DNA of 64,000 nt, taken from contig NZ_CP012074.1 in NCBI RefSeq assembly GCF_001262015.1, forward strand, positions 1,277,001 through 1,341,000. The letters are read 5' to 3'. The DNA is from Prevotella fusca JCM 17724 (GTDB lineage Bacteria > Bacteroidota > Bacteroidia > Bacteroidales > Bacteroidaceae). The notes below the pieces were generated by a model, which was not told where the DNA came from, did not search any database, and saw nothing but the letters and a program-made list of their open reading frames with translations. A program made the translations under genes and the position numbers. Below, piece after piece: positions 27,308 to 36,716 of this stretch. Each line of letters opens with the position of its first letter. Within the stretch, counting starts at the first letter, position 1.

Positions 27308-27415
27308 ATAAACCTTTTGATTTATTCTCCTTTACAGCTATTTAACGCTGCCTTTCGAGAAACTATTATAAACAATCTCCTCAACTTGAGAAGACTTGGG
27401 AAAACTCTTAAATAA

Positions 27416-27459
27416 AAACCTGCGCCAACGCTTAAACGCAATCACGTCGCCGCAGGTTT
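27416..27459 (-). terminator. Terminator-like hairpin in the TonB-domain leader
   Basis: Perfect nine-base stem AAACCTGCG / CGCAGGTTT; read on the minus strand it is followed by TTTTTATTT. It lies between the candidate promoter at 27500 and the gene start at 27307. It could be an attenuator or the end of a small RNA of about 80 bases. Confidence 0.6.
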
Positions 27460-27499
27460 ATGATTTGCAGATGACATATATTAGAACTTATTGTCAATG

Positions 27500-27507
27500 C
27501 AAAGGTA
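27500..27507 (-). promoter_or_regulatory. Promoter -7 element for the TonB-domain operon or a small RNA
   Basis: TACCTTTG on the minus strand, with TTGC about 20 bp upstream as a possible -33 box. Confidence 0.5.
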
Positions 27508-27697
27508 AACAAGAATGTCACGCAATGCAACACCCCCTTTGGTATTGACACAGACACAACAGAAAGAAATCTAATTATCAATTACTTACAGACAAACAAA
27601 CCAATTCTTTGACACAACATAAGTTATAAAAGTTCCTTCTTTTTCGCACTTTACCGAGCTTCAAGATAGCTTTTCACCTCCTTTCCCCTCACCCTGA

Positions 27698-27729
27698 TTT
27701 GGCAATACGCAGCAGAATGTGTATCTTTG
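27698..27729 (+). promoter_or_regulatory. Promoter of the TPR regulator
   Basis: TTTG at 27698-27701, exactly 20 bp, TATCTTTG at 27722-27729. It ends five bases before the preferred start codon, implying an almost leaderless mRNA or a slightly later start. Confidence 0.7.
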
Positions 27730-27734
27730 CAAGT

Positions 27735-28943
27735 ATGAAGAAAAGAACCTTTTTACTACTGGTAAGCCTCTTGACTTTGCTTTCGTGCAGCCAAAAGAAA
27801 CTTCCCAACTATCCTGCCACAGACGATGGAATCACCCGTATGCGGCTTGACAGTGCAGCTTTCTACATGGCTAAGCACAAGACCCGCAATGCAATGTGTC
27901 AGCTGAAAGCAGCAGAAAAGCACCTTTTCACCGTAACAGAAGACTCACTGAAGTTCAACACATACTATCGTATAGCCCAACTGAACGCACAGAACGGCGC
28001 ATATAAACTGGCACTCGAATACTTCAACCACGCAGCCCGACACAGTAATGGGAACAAACGAAGCCACCGGTTGACCGACATCTATATCGGGAAGGCTTCC
28101 GTATTCAACCAAATGGGACAACGTGACTCCGCCCTGCTGTATGTCAAGAAGGCTGAATCCTTCAAGCCTCGCATACGAAAAGACCAGGAACGCCACATCG
28201 AAGAGGTGCGGAAACGAATAGAAAAAAGACAGATTTTATCGGTTTCACCGGAGAAAGACATCGAGATTGTGCAGGTTCAGGACCGCTATGAGGTGGCTGT
28301 CGCACAGCGTAAAGCCCTACAGCTGCAACTCTACATCGCTTATCTTGCTATCCTTCTGATACTCCTTACAGTGGGCATCGTAATATGGTTTCGCCGTCGT
28401 ATGCACCAACAACTGCTTGTCTATCGCAGACAACAGGAGGAAACAGAGCAGAACATCCAGCTGACCCTCCGACGCAAGAATGCGACAATTGACGAAATGA
28501 AAGCTGAAATTGACAGCAAACTCAACGAACTGGAACAACTGAGACAACAGGTACATATACATAGTGGAGACAACAAAACAGCTGATTCCATCGAGCAGAT
28601 CAAGCTGGGAATAGACACACTTTACATGATTCTGAAAGGTGGGAACATCTCACAGATGGGCAAACGTGAACAGCAGGCACTCAATGCTATTATGCCTAAC
28701 TTTGACTATGACCTTGCCTATATCCTCAACAATCCCCGTTATGCCTTCACACCAAAGGAGACATTCTACTACATAATGGAACATAACGGAATGACCGACG
28801 AGCAGAAAGCTGATGCCTTCTGCTGTACGTCACAAGCCATAAGGTCAATTAAAAGCAGGATGAAAAAGAAGATGGAAAAGCCGCAAGAGGAAACTGTGGA
28901 AGCTGGTATAGACCTCGAAGCAGAGAACAGCATTGCTTTATAA
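27735..28943 (+). CDS. TPR-containing membrane-bound transcriptional regulator
   Basis: Layout: N-terminal signal with lipobox-like LLTLLSC, a helical TPR region (about residues 30-160) outside the cytoplasm, one membrane helix (LYIAYLAILLILLTVGIVIWF, about 205-225), a coiled coil rich in Gln/Glu, and a C-terminal helical domain ending in a basic segment (SQAIRSIKSRMKKKMEK) resembling a LuxR-like helix-turn-helix. This layout is common for Bacteroidetes regulators. Start 27735 is preferred over 27699 because the promoter lies between them. The gene 62 bp downstream encodes alpha-galactosidase, a possible target. Confidence 0.75.
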   Translation: MKKRTFLLLVSLLTLLSCSQKKLPNYPATDDGITRMRLDSAAFYMAKHKTRNAMCQLKAAEKHLFTVTEDSLKFNTYYRIAQLNAQNGAYKLALEYFNHAARHSNGNKRSHRLTDIYIGKASVFNQMGQRDSALLYVKKAESFKPRIRKDQERHIEEVRKRIEKRQILSVSPEKDIEIVQVQDRYEVAVAQRKALQLQLYIAYLAILLILLTVGIVIWFRRRMHQQLLVYRRQQEETEQNIQLTLRRKNATIDEMKAEIDSKLNELEQLRQQVHIHSGDNKTADSIEQIKLGIDTLYMILKGGNISQMGKREQQALNAIMPNFDYDLAYILNNPRYAFTPKETFYYIMEHNGMTDEQKADAFCCTSQAIRSIKSRMKKKMEKPQEETVEAGIDLEAENSIAL

Positions 28944-29004
28944 CAACTTCATAACAGCAAGAGCGGACACAATATAAATAACAAGAACAATTAAGAATAC
29001 ACAG

Positions 29005-31194
29005 ATGAAAAAGCTATTATTACTCTTCGTCTGCACCCTCCTAAGCCTCAGCATAGGAGCAGCCGACAAACAATCCATCCGCATCAACACGGATAACATT
29101 GACCTCATTCTGCAGGTATCACCTAAGAACAGACTCTATCAGGTCTACTTAGGCGAGAAACTGAACAGCACAGCAGACTTCGACCACTTCAACTGGAACA
29201 TCTATGCTGGCTCTGACGGTGCCTATGGCATTCGTGGGCGTGAGGCTTATCCGGGCTCGGGCGGCGAGGATATGTTTGAACCGGCACTGGCGATTACACA
29301 CGCAGACGGCAATCAGACTACTTACTTATATTATAAAAAAAGTACACAAAAAGCCGTACCAGGTGGAACAGAAACCATCATAGAGTTAGCTGACGACAAA
29401 TATGCTGTGCAGGTAACCCTCCATTATGTGGCATATATGAAGGAGAATGTCATCAAGACATGGAGCGAGATAAAGCACAACGAGAAGTCGTCCATCATAC
29501 TCTGGCGTTACGCAAGTGGTATGTTCTATTTCAACAGTTCCAAGTATTTTCTTACCAACTACCACAGCGACTGGGCTCGTGAAGGTCAGCCAGCCGTACA
29601 GCAATTACAGTTTGGCAAGAAGATTGTAGACACGAAACTTGGCACACGCGCAGCCGAACAGAGTGAGCCTTTCTTTGAAATAGGCTTCGACCAGCCTGCA
29701 CAGGAGAACCAAGGACGGGTGATGCTGGGCACTATCGGATGGACAGGTAATTTCAGTTTTACCTTTGAGATAGACAATGTAAACTGCCTCCGTGTCATCC
29801 CCGCCATCAATTCTTACGCTTCAAATTATAAGCTGAAGGCTGGCGAGAATTTCAAAACACCAGAATTCATCTTCACCTTGAGCGAGAACGGAACAGGTCA
29901 GGCAAGCCGTAATCTGCAGAACTGGGCACGCAGGTATCAGCTCTGGAACGGCGAGGGAAACCGTATGACGCTTCTCAACAACTGGGAGAATACTGCCTTC
30001 GACTTCACTCAGGAGACGCTTGCACTGCTGATGAAGGACGCAAAGGAACTGGGTGTTGACATGTTCCTATTGGATGACGGCTGGTTTGGCAACAAGTACC
30101 CACGCAAGGACGATCGTGCCGGACTGGGCGACTGGGAACCAACTCGCACAAAACTGCCCGGTGGTATTCCTGCATTGACCAAAGCTACAGAGACAGCGGG
30201 CGTAAAGTTCGGGCTGTGGATTGAACCTGAAATGGTCAATCCTAAGAGTGAACTCTACGAGAAACATAAGAACTGGGTGATTGAACTGCCTAACCGTGAG
30301 ACATACTACTACCGTCATCAATTAGTGCTCGACCTTTCCAATCCGGAGGTACAGGACTATGTCTTCAGTATCGTAGACCGTCTGATGACGGAGAATCCGA
30401 GCATTGTTTACTTCAAATGGGACTGCAACAGCCCTATCACAAACATATACTCTCCTTATCAGAAGGCAAACCAAGGCAACCTATACATCGAATATGTACG
30501 CGGGCTTTATAAGGTTCTCGACCGTATTCAAGCAAAATATCCAAAGCTGGAGATGATGCTCTGCTCTGGTGGTGGCGGCCGATGCGACTATCAGGCTTTG
30601 AAATATTACGGTGAGTTCTGGCCTTCCGACGATACCGACCCATACGAACGTCTCTACATACAATACAGTATGTCGAAGTTCTTCCCATCAAAGGCACTGG
30701 CAGCACACGTCACGAACTGGAACAGACGAACAAGCATCAAGTTCCGGACAGACGTAGCAAGTATGTGTAAACTCGGCTTCGACCTTGACCTGAAAACGAT
30801 GAAACCGGAGGATTACAAGTTCACACAGGATGCCGTTACTAACTGGAACCGACTGAAAAATGTCATTCTTGACGGAGAGCTCTATCGCCTGATTTCACCC
30901 TACGAGACCCATCATATGGCAGTAAACTATGTATCGCAGGACAAGAAGAAGGCAGTGCTCTTCGCCTACGACCTGCACCCACGCTACTCCGAACCACAGC
31001 AGGCTGTACGCCTACAGGGGCTGGATGCCAACCGCACTTACACGGTGAAGGAAATCAATCTTATGCCTAACACGACTTCTGCACTGCACTGCAACGGACA
31101 AAGATACACGGGTGATTACCTGATGAAAGTGGGGCTGATGGTTCTCTCAGCCTATGAGAGTGCAAGCCGGGTGCTTGAACTGACGGCAGAATAA
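29005..31194 (+). CDS. Alpha-galactosidase, GH36 family
   Basis: Exported glycoside hydrolase removing alpha-linked galactose from oligosaccharides such as raffinose-type sugars or galactomannan. Signal peptide at residues 1-19. An N-terminal beta domain is followed by the catalytic barrel. The nucleophile motif YFKWDCN has Asp473, and the acid/base motif WPSDDTDPYERL has Asp542. FGLWIEPEMVNPKSELY is the conserved GH36 segment. Length is 729 residues. A terminator-like palindromic array follows about 100 bp after the stop. Confidence 0.93.
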   Translation: MKKLLLLFVCTLLSLSIGAADKQSIRINTDNIDLILQVSPKNRLYQVYLGEKLNSTADFDHFNWNIYAGSDGAYGIRGREAYPGSGGEDMFEPALAITHADGNQTTYLYYKKSTQKAVPGGTETIIELADDKYAVQVTLHYVAYMKENVIKTWSEIKHNEKSSIILWRYASGMFYFNSSKYFLTNYHSDWAREGQPAVQQLQFGKKIVDTKLGTRAAEQSEPFFEIGFDQPAQENQGRVMLGTIGWTGNFSFTFEIDNVNCLRVIPAINSYASNYKLKAGENFKTPEFIFTLSENGTGQASRNLQNWARRYQLWNGEGNRMTLLNNWENTAFDFTQETLALLMKDAKELGVDMFLLDDGWFGNKYPRKDDRAGLGDWEPTRTKLPGGIPALTKATETAGVKFGLWIEPEMVNPKSELYEKHKNWVIELPNRETYYYRHQLVLDLSNPEVQDYVFSIVDRLMTENPSIVYFKWDCNSPITNIYSPYQKANQGNLYIEYVRGLYKVLDRIQAKYPKLEMMLCSGGGGRCDYQALKYYGEFWPSDDTDPYERLYIQYSMSKFFPSKALAAHVTNWNRRTSIKFRTDVASMCKLGFDLDLKTMKPEDYKFTQDAVTNWNRLKNVILDGELYRLISPYETHHMAVNYVSQDKKKAVLFAYDLHPRYSEPQQAVRLQGLDANRTYTVKEINLMPNTTSALHCNGQRYTGDYLMKVGLMVLSAYESASRVLELTAE

Positions 31195-31295
31195 CATTCC
31201 TTCCTTTCCAGAAAGGTGTAATCACATTGATTATCAAGCTATAATCAGACTTTTAAAACATATCTTTTCTATAAAAGAAAAGCATTACAACCCCT

Positions 31296-31389
31296 ATTAT
31301 TCTCACGAAAGCAAACCCATAACTTTCGTGAGAATAATTGTTTTTTTCACGAGAATAAATAATTATTTTCGTAAAAAACATATTTATCA
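31296..31389 (+). repeat. Palindromic array, TTCATGAA family, acting as terminator of the GH36 gene
   Basis: Four degenerate cores (CTCACGAA 31302, TTCGTGAG 31325, TTCACGAG 31346, TTCGTAAA 31368) spaced 23, 21 and 22 bp. The first two pair over a perfect 16-bp stem, 31296-31311 with 31323-31338, with an 11-base loop, followed by TTGTTTTTTTC. This makes a good intrinsic terminator on the plus strand. The rest of the gap up to 31640 holds no supported gene. Confidence 0.8.
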
Positions 31390-31648
31390 GCGTACTGATA
31401 AATCCAGAATATGTAGTTTGTTGGAAGAAACAGAGCCCACAATCAAGCTCTTTATAATAACTGCTACCAGCCCATCCAACGGTTTTAAAGAAGAGCTTGC
31501 GTCATCCTCAAGCAGTTTTACAATAATGCATCAGATGCTTTTGGAGAAGAGCCAAAAATATCCTCAATCTATTTCCAACGATAAAACATCTGTCAATCTA
31601 CCCCACCATAAACTTACCTCTTTTTCCAAGTCATAGCAAAAAAGGAAG

Positions 31649-31674
31649 CTCCTCTCCTTCGGAGGGGCTGGGAG
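31649..31674 (-). terminator. Hairpin repeat (CTCCTTCGGAGGGGCTGGGAG) at the 3' end of the SGNH gene
   Basis: A GC-rich hairpin element ending, on the minus strand, in CTTCCTTTTTTGC. It lies just after the SGNH hydrolase stop. An inverted copy occurs before the gene at 32891. Confidence 0.7.
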
Positions 31675-31679
31675 AAATC

Positions 31680-32876
31680 CTACATCTTCTTCGCCGCATA
31701 CTCCCCCATCTCTTTATATCCCGCAGGGTTAGGATGCAACCAGTCACCAATATGCCATTCCTTACGCAACTGTTCAGGTGCAACAGGGTCGCACATAAGG
31801 GCATCAAAGTCGATGAAACCGTCGATTTCCCGAGTTGTTCTTATCCATTCATTCACTGTCTTGCGTGCCGCTTCACGTGCTTCGGTAAAATAGTATCTAC
31901 AGCCACTGAAAGGTGTTATCGTACCCATATAAACCTTCAGTCCACGCTGGTGAGCCTTCGTAATCATCACATGATAGGCTTCAATCAGCTGACGGGCAGT
32001 CTCTTCAGGATTGGTAGAAGTGCCAATGTCATTGATTGCCTCAAAGATGATTACCGCACGAAGTCCACGTTGTCCAAGTATATCACGGTCAAAGCGTTCC
32101 TTTCCCGGCTGTCCCAACCCCACAGACAGGATGCGGTTATTACCGATTCCAAGGTTCAACACACCCGTTTTCGGAGTTTTCGGAGCACTGGAAACGTTCT
32201 CTCCGTTCAGTACAGCTGACATAAAGTCAGGCCAACGGTCCTGCCCATTCGTGGTACTTCCCTTACCATCGGTGATGCTGTTGCCAAGAATGGCAATACT
32301 GGAAGCAAAGGAGTCGAACACGTCAATGGCGGAAATATTAAACCAATGGTCTTCCTTGAAGGCTGTGGAGAAATCGGCATAGGCGTTTGTCACGCCACGC
32401 ATAATGTAAGATGTGGTGCGCGAACCCATGTGAACTGTAGGCTCTTTCGGAGCCTTGAGGTAGTTGATTGTAATCGACAAACGTTCCAAGGGTTGCAGGT
32501 TGAACTTCAACGCATCCGAGAACACCGCCTTTCCAGCAGGTATGGTAACACTCCGCTTATTACGAAACAGAAGATACTTTGCCGAGTTCTTCTGGATTTC
32601 ATGTCCTTCTCCTGCCTTTGCTATATAGACACTGGTAATCTCAACAGGCTCTGAAGAGAGTTCATTACTTAGCTGCAAGCGGATAATACTGCCGCCAATA
32701 CTGACTTTCACAACCTGCCGCACGGAGCGGTTGGTCATCTGGTTGTTATAAGGCATGAACGCCTTGTCAACGGTCTGTGGTGCACAAGCCCACGTACCCA
32801 CCCACCGTGCCTGCTGTGCATGGACGATGAGGGCGGTAAATAACAATAAAACTGATAAAATCCTACGTGTAAACAT
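31680..32876 (-). CDS. SGNH/GDSL-type hydrolase (secreted esterase)
   Basis: Exported hydrolase of 398 residues. A signal peptide (RRILSVLLLFTALIVHA) comes first. SGNH blocks are visible: GNSITDGKGSTTNG with the catalytic Ser, GIGNNRI for the oxyanion Gly/Asn, and the C-terminal DWLHPNPAGYKEMG with Asp and His. It probably removes acyl groups from carbohydrate or similar esters. It is near the alpha-galactosidase and a SusCD system, which fits a role in polysaccharide use, but linkage is not proven. Confidence 0.88.
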   Translation of the reverse strand: MFTRRILSVLLLFTALIVHAQQARWVGTWACAPQTVDKAFMPYNNQMTNRSVRQVVKVSIGGSIIRLQLSNELSSEPVEITSVYIAKAGEGHEIQKNSAKYLLFRNKRSVTIPAGKAVFSDALKFNLQPLERLSITINYLKAPKEPTVHMGSRTTSYIMRGVTNAYADFSTAFKEDHWFNISAIDVFDSFASSIAILGNSITDGKGSTTNGQDRWPDFMSAVLNGENVSSAPKTPKTGVLNLGIGNNRILSVGLGQPGKERFDRDILGQRGLRAVIIFEAINDIGTSTNPEETARQLIEAYHVMITKAHQRGLKVYMGTITPFSGCRYYFTEAREAARKTVNEWIRTTREIDGFIDFDALMCDPVAPEQLRKEWHIGDWLHPNPAGYKEMGEYAAKKM

Positions 32877-32890
32877 TGTCCTGAATTAAG

Positions 32891-32921
32891 ATCCTCCCCA
32901 AGCCCTCCGAAGGAGGAGGAT
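32891..32921 (+). repeat. Inverted copy of the CTCCTTCGGAGG hairpin repeat
   Basis: CCTCCCCAAGCCCTCCGAAG followed by GAGGAGGAT, the reverse complement type of the element at 31649-31674, so the SGNH gene is flanked by inverted copies. Such GC-rich elements are a common dispersed type in Bacteroidetes. Confidence 0.6.
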
Positions 32922-33020
32922 GTTTTGCTGGAGGTGAGAGGATAATAGATGATGATGTACTATAATGAACGATAAAACGGGCAAAATGTATCAAGAGCCC
33001 GCTGACAAATACATTTAAGG

Positions 33021-33128
33021 GTAATGACTTCGTTCTATTTGCAACATTATTATATAGATTAACACTGATGATGAATCGTTTTACGGATAATGACTTCGCT
33101 CTGTTTGCAACATTTATTATATAGACCA
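33021..33128. repeat. Direct repeat of about 41 bp, period 66 bp
   Basis: TAATGACTTCGTTCTATTTG at 33022 and TAATGACTTCGCTCTGTTTG at 33088 each continue with CAACATT...ATTATATAGA. The 66-bp offset equals three times 22. It lies between the SGNH gene and the WYL regulator, both transcribed leftward. Confidence 0.75.
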
Positions 33129-33174
33129 ATAATACAGTTTAAGTGCTTTAAGACAAGCAATTCTTCATTATCAT

Positions 33175-34080
33175 TCAGAAAGGGGCGGAGACGAGGCTGT
33201 TTATCTCGTCCTTCATATACGCCTTGAAGCCATCGCCCTCTACGACCTCAATATCCTTGAACAAACCAAGAACAAAGCGACCCAAGCCACGGTAGTCGCA
33301 GACTTCTATGTCTAAAAGCCATGAACCGTCTTCATTCGGTGTAACATAATGAGCTCCCTGCGGATATTCCTCCACGAAGAGGTTATGCGACAACTGCCCT
33401 AACCGAAGCCTCACACGATGACGTTCCTCACTGCTGAACATAAATATGTCGGTGAATACCTGCCTGTGACTGTCTTCATGCAGCCACGGTGTATCCAACA
33501 TTTCCACACCCGTCATACGTGAAATCTTGAACGTCTTGTTCGCACCCGACACCAACTCATGGCAACGGACATCCTGATTGTCATGCAGCAGGAGGAAAGG
33601 TTCCACGATACGGTCCTTCACAGTATGGCTATGCGGACTGGAATAACCGACCAGACGAACCGTCCTTTTTTCGTTCATTGCCTTGCGTAACATTTTCAAA
33701 TTACTATCCATCTGACGACGGACAGGGGAATCAGCCGACACAGATAAGCTGTAAGCATTCTCCAGCTTCTGTCGTAGCTGGTTCACCATCTCGCTGTCAT
33801 TACCTGCCATCATCAGTACACTGTGGATTGTCTTGATATCCCTGTCCGTGAACTGAATCGTCTGCAGTAACTGCGTAAAGAAAGGAGAGCGACGATCAAT
33901 ATGGTAACAACCCTGATTCTTGAACACGATAAAGCCAGCGTGCTTGATGAAGTCGAGCAGATAATAGAAATTCCTACGCGACAACTCCATCCGCTTGCAC
34001 AGCTCCTCAATCGTATAGTTGCGCCCATCAGACAGGAGAATCAACAGCTCTAATTGTTTCTTTAGTTTGTCAAACCTCAT
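33175..34080 (-). CDS. WYL-domain transcriptional regulator
   Basis: 301 residues. N-terminal winged helix-turn-helix of the DeoR/HTH_11 type (RFDKLKKQLELLILLSDGRNYTIEELCKRMELSRRNFYYLLDFI), then a WYL-type ligand-binding domain in the middle (RTVRLVGYSSPHSHTVKDRIVEPFLLLHDNQDV) and a C-terminal WCX extension. WYL proteins usually sense nucleotides or other small ligands. It lies directly 3' of the SusCD operon on the same strand, separated from it by a terminator, so control of that operon is plausible but unproven. Confidence 0.85.
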   Translation of the reverse strand: MRFDKLKKQLELLILLSDGRNYTIEELCKRMELSRRNFYYLLDFIKHAGFIVFKNQGCYHIDRRSPFFTQLLQTIQFTDRDIKTIHSVLMMAGNDSEMVNQLRQKLENAYSLSVSADSPVRRQMDSNLKMLRKAMNEKRTVRLVGYSSPHSHTVKDRIVEPFLLLHDNQDVRCHELVSGANKTFKISRMTGVEMLDTPWLHEDSHRQVFTDIFMFSSEERHRVRLRLGQLSHNLFVEEYPQGAHYVTPNEDGSWLLDIEVCDYRGLGRFVLGLFKDIEVVEGDGFKAYMKDEINSLVSAPF

Positions 34081-34152
34081 TCTTCAAATGTTATAACATT
34101 TATAGAACATAACGCAAAACAAACCACATTAATTGCCTATAACATTAAAAAA

Positions 34153-34186
34153 GCTCCCTGAACAGATATGATACTGCACAGAGAGC
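34153..34186 (-). terminator. Terminator of the SusCD-lipoprotein operon
   Basis: Stem GCTCCCTG / CAGAGAGC (one G-T pair); on the minus strand a run of six T follows. It lies about 30 bp after the lipoprotein stop. Confidence 0.65.
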
Positions 34187-34215
34187 CCTATTTAATTTAT
34201 AAAAAATCTTTTTAC

Positions 34216-34971
34216 TTAATTCTTCAAAGTCAATGTTTCAACCTTTATACCAAAAGAACCTGCCGAAACTAAATACTTGAAATTGAAAGTAAAAGTCTTT
34301 GTTGCTTCATCATAAGAACTACCTTGATCAGCTACAGACATCATACCGTAACTTGGATGAACATAACCAGTCACCATAGAAGCTGGATAAACGGTCACCT
34401 TAGAACCATCTGGACTAAATGAGAATCCATAACCTTCTGCCCAAAGACTCTTGATACGGTAACGATTTCCAATCTCAGAATACTCAACATCAACCTTACC
34501 CATATCACCAAACATCTCCGACATATATGGGAAAGAGCCTAAAGCCTTATAGTCAAGACCCGTAAACTCAACTGACTGAGATGTCTTCTCACCACCATTT
34601 ACGGCTACAACAGTTATAGTATAAACACCATGCAAGTCAGTAATATACACATCCTTATAAGCAGAAGCCTTCACATCTATCTTCTTACCATTCGCAACGA
34701 CATAGTCACTATACTGTGCCTCTGTCATCTTACGAGCTTCCTTAGCAGATTTCAATTCCGACAGATAATAAACGTCGGCAACCGCCGCATTGGTTGCTAC
34801 ACGAATAAGACAATCATTATCCGAATTATATCCTTTACCGACAGTATATTGATAAACTGTTGCAACAGGTGTACCGTCGTTCCCCGGATCTGTACCATAC
34901 TCTTCTTTACAGCCTGTGAAGACTACGGCTGCAAGAGCAAGTAACAGTAAACTTTTAATATATTTCTTCAT
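34216..34971 (-). CDS. SusCD-associated surface lipoprotein, unknown family
   Basis: 251 residues with a lipoprotein signal ending VVFTGC. The residues after the Cys (KEEYGTD) match the Bacteroidetes surface-export signal of Lys followed by acidic residues, so the protein is probably outside the outer membrane. An N-terminal Ig-like/DUF domain of about 110 residues is followed by a beta-rich C-terminal part. It is third in the operon after susC and susD, the usual place for a substrate-binding accessory lipoprotein. I do not recognise the specific family. Confidence 0.75.
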   Translation of the reverse strand: MKKYIKSLLLLALAAVVFTGCKEEYGTDPGNDGTPVATVYQYTVGKGYNSDNDCLIRVATNAAVADVYYLSELKSAKEARKMTEAQYSDYVVANGKKIDVKASAYKDVYITDLHGVYTITVVAVNGGEKTSQSVEFTGLDYKALGSFPYMSEMFGDMGKVDVEYSEIGNRYRIKSLWAEGYGFSFSPDGSKVTVYPASMVTGYVHPSYGMMSVADQGSSYDEATKTFTFNFKYLVSAGSFGIKVETLTLKN

Positions 34972-35001
34972 AACCTTTTGCTTTAATATTCAACAATGTA
35001 T

Positions 35002-36669
35002 TTAGAATGGATATGGATCAGAGTCAGTATCTGGCTGAACAGGGTTAGGGTTCTGTGTCATACCACCATTATTATCAGCCTCTGTACCTACGAATGTCCA
35101 TACCATCCAGTTAGGTAGTTCCTGAGTATTCCAACGTGCATTCTCCAAATGATTAGTACCAGCATAACTACGAATGATACCCTTGTTGAGACGCTTGATA
35201 TCGAAAGTAGCGAAGCCTTCACCCCAGAGTTCCACACGACGCTGCCACCAAACCTCATTCTGGAAAAGAGAAGTACTGTTATTATAATAAGCATCGGTAT
35301 GCGTTCCATAGGTATACTGTGGGTCACGCGTCTTAGCGAATGCCTCCAACAACACTTTTCCACGAGCCTCGTCCTGCATACCAGCAGCCTCAGCCTCTAT
35401 AAGTTTCATCTCCTCAATACGCATCAAAGGAACTGACACACACCAAGCATCATATTTAACATCAGCCTTACCTGCAACATTACGGAACTTCAATGACAAA
35501 CCACCAAGACCATACTTCGCATTTTCCTTACCTGACTTATAAACACGTTCAGGATAATTAGAGTAATTCTTCAATTCATTGACAGCATCTTCCTGGGTCA
35601 TGCCATCAAGAGTAAAGTCAACCCAACACTTGCGACGGAAGTCAGTTGCGGGAATAGTAGAATAAAGATGCCGGTCAATAACCATCACACCACCATAAGA
35701 AGAAGCATAACCACCATCAAATCCACCCTCCATAATCATTACAGAGCCCCAAGAGTCATCACCGTCATTTCCCTTAATGTTCGGATCAGTAGGAAGGAAC
35801 TGTGTAGCAAACATCCATGAGCTGTTAGGTATATTGAAACCATTATCACGGCTCAGATACTGTGCTTCGCTCATCATCGTATAACCTTGCTGCGCCAACT
35901 TAGCATACTTCTCGGCATTTGCCCAGTCCTGCTTCTCGAGATAAGTACGTGCCTTGAGTCCATAAACTACACTTACATCAGGAGTGTACTTATCCGCTCT
36001 CTTATAATTAGCAAGATACTTCTCGGCAGTATCAAGATCCTTCAAGATAAAGTCAAAAGCCTCACCCCAAGTCATACGCTCACTATGAGTAGCCTCCTGT
36101 AATGTACGTGATTCATCAGCCTTAATGGTTGTGAGCGCATTTGCATCCACAACATAAGGCTTTGCTGCATACATACGAACCAAGTCCAGATAGAACATGG
36201 CACGCATTGTATAAGCGATACCTGCACCCGTCATCTTTCCAGCCTCAGGCTCCTTGTAGCCTGAAGCACCGGCACTCTTGATAACGTTGTTACAATCAGT
36301 AATCCACTTATAGTAGCAAGTCCACGGGAACTGAGTAACCGCATAACCTGCAGAAAGATACTTGACATTGTTATACCAAGTTGAAAAATGATTATTACCT
36401 GCTGGGACAATATCCTGCCCCTCAATGTCACGTGTAAGGAAGAACGATGTATAACCAAAATCCCATACTCTATCATTATTTGGAGAGTATGTTCTCTTAC
36501 CACTGATATTTGTTGTCAGCGCACTAACCATATTATTAAAGGCACCAGGTGCTTTCGCGACTTGGTCCAGTGAGGCTGTACCACTCTGCGGTTCAACCTC
36601 CTCGATACAACTTGTAAGCATCGAAGTACCTAAAGCTGCCAGAATGATTGTTGAAAATATTTTATTCAT
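35002..36669 (-). CDS. SusD/RagB-family nutrient-binding outer-membrane lipoprotein
   Basis: Surface lipoprotein that forms the lid on the partner SusC channel and binds the substrate. Lipobox LTSC with acidic residues following (CIEEVEPQ). An N-terminal TPR-like helical region and a C-terminal segment with RRVELWGEGFATFDIKRLNKG, typical of the family, are present. About 555 residues. Start MNKIF at 36669 is preferred over two residues upstream. No glycoside hydrolase is in the operon, so the substrate cannot be assigned. Confidence 0.92.
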   Translation of the reverse strand: MNKIFSTIILAALGTSMLTSCIEEVEPQSGTASLDQVAKAPGAFNNMVSALTTNISGKRTYSPNNDRVWDFGYTSFFLTRDIEGQDIVPAGNNHFSTWYNNVKYLSAGYAVTQFPWTCYYKWITDCNNVIKSAGASGYKEPEAGKMTGAGIAYTMRAMFYLDLVRMYAAKPYVVDANALTTIKADESRTLQEATHSERMTWGEAFDFILKDLDTAEKYLANYKRADKYTPDVSVVYGLKARTYLEKQDWANAEKYAKLAQQGYTMMSEAQYLSRDNGFNIPNSSWMFATQFLPTDPNIKGNDGDDSWGSVMIMEGGFDGGYASSYGGVMVIDRHLYSTIPATDFRRKCWVDFTLDGMTQEDAVNELKNYSNYPERVYKSGKENAKYGLGGLSLKFRNVAGKADVKYDAWCVSVPLMRIEEMKLIEAEAAGMQDEARGKVLLEAFAKTRDPQYTYGTHTDAYYNNSTSLFQNEVWWQRRVELWGEGFATFDIKRLNKGIIRSYAGTNHLENARWNTQELPNWMVWTFVGTEADNNGGMTQNPNPVQPDTDSDPYPF

Positions 36670-36716
36670 TGTCATATCTGTTTATTATTATTAAAAATGG
36701 TATTGCCAATCATTTA

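Noticed and set aside
31328-31636. 102-residue plus-strand open frame after the alpha-galactosidase
   Set aside because: It begins inside the terminator array and has low-complexity Ser-rich composition without a promoter.
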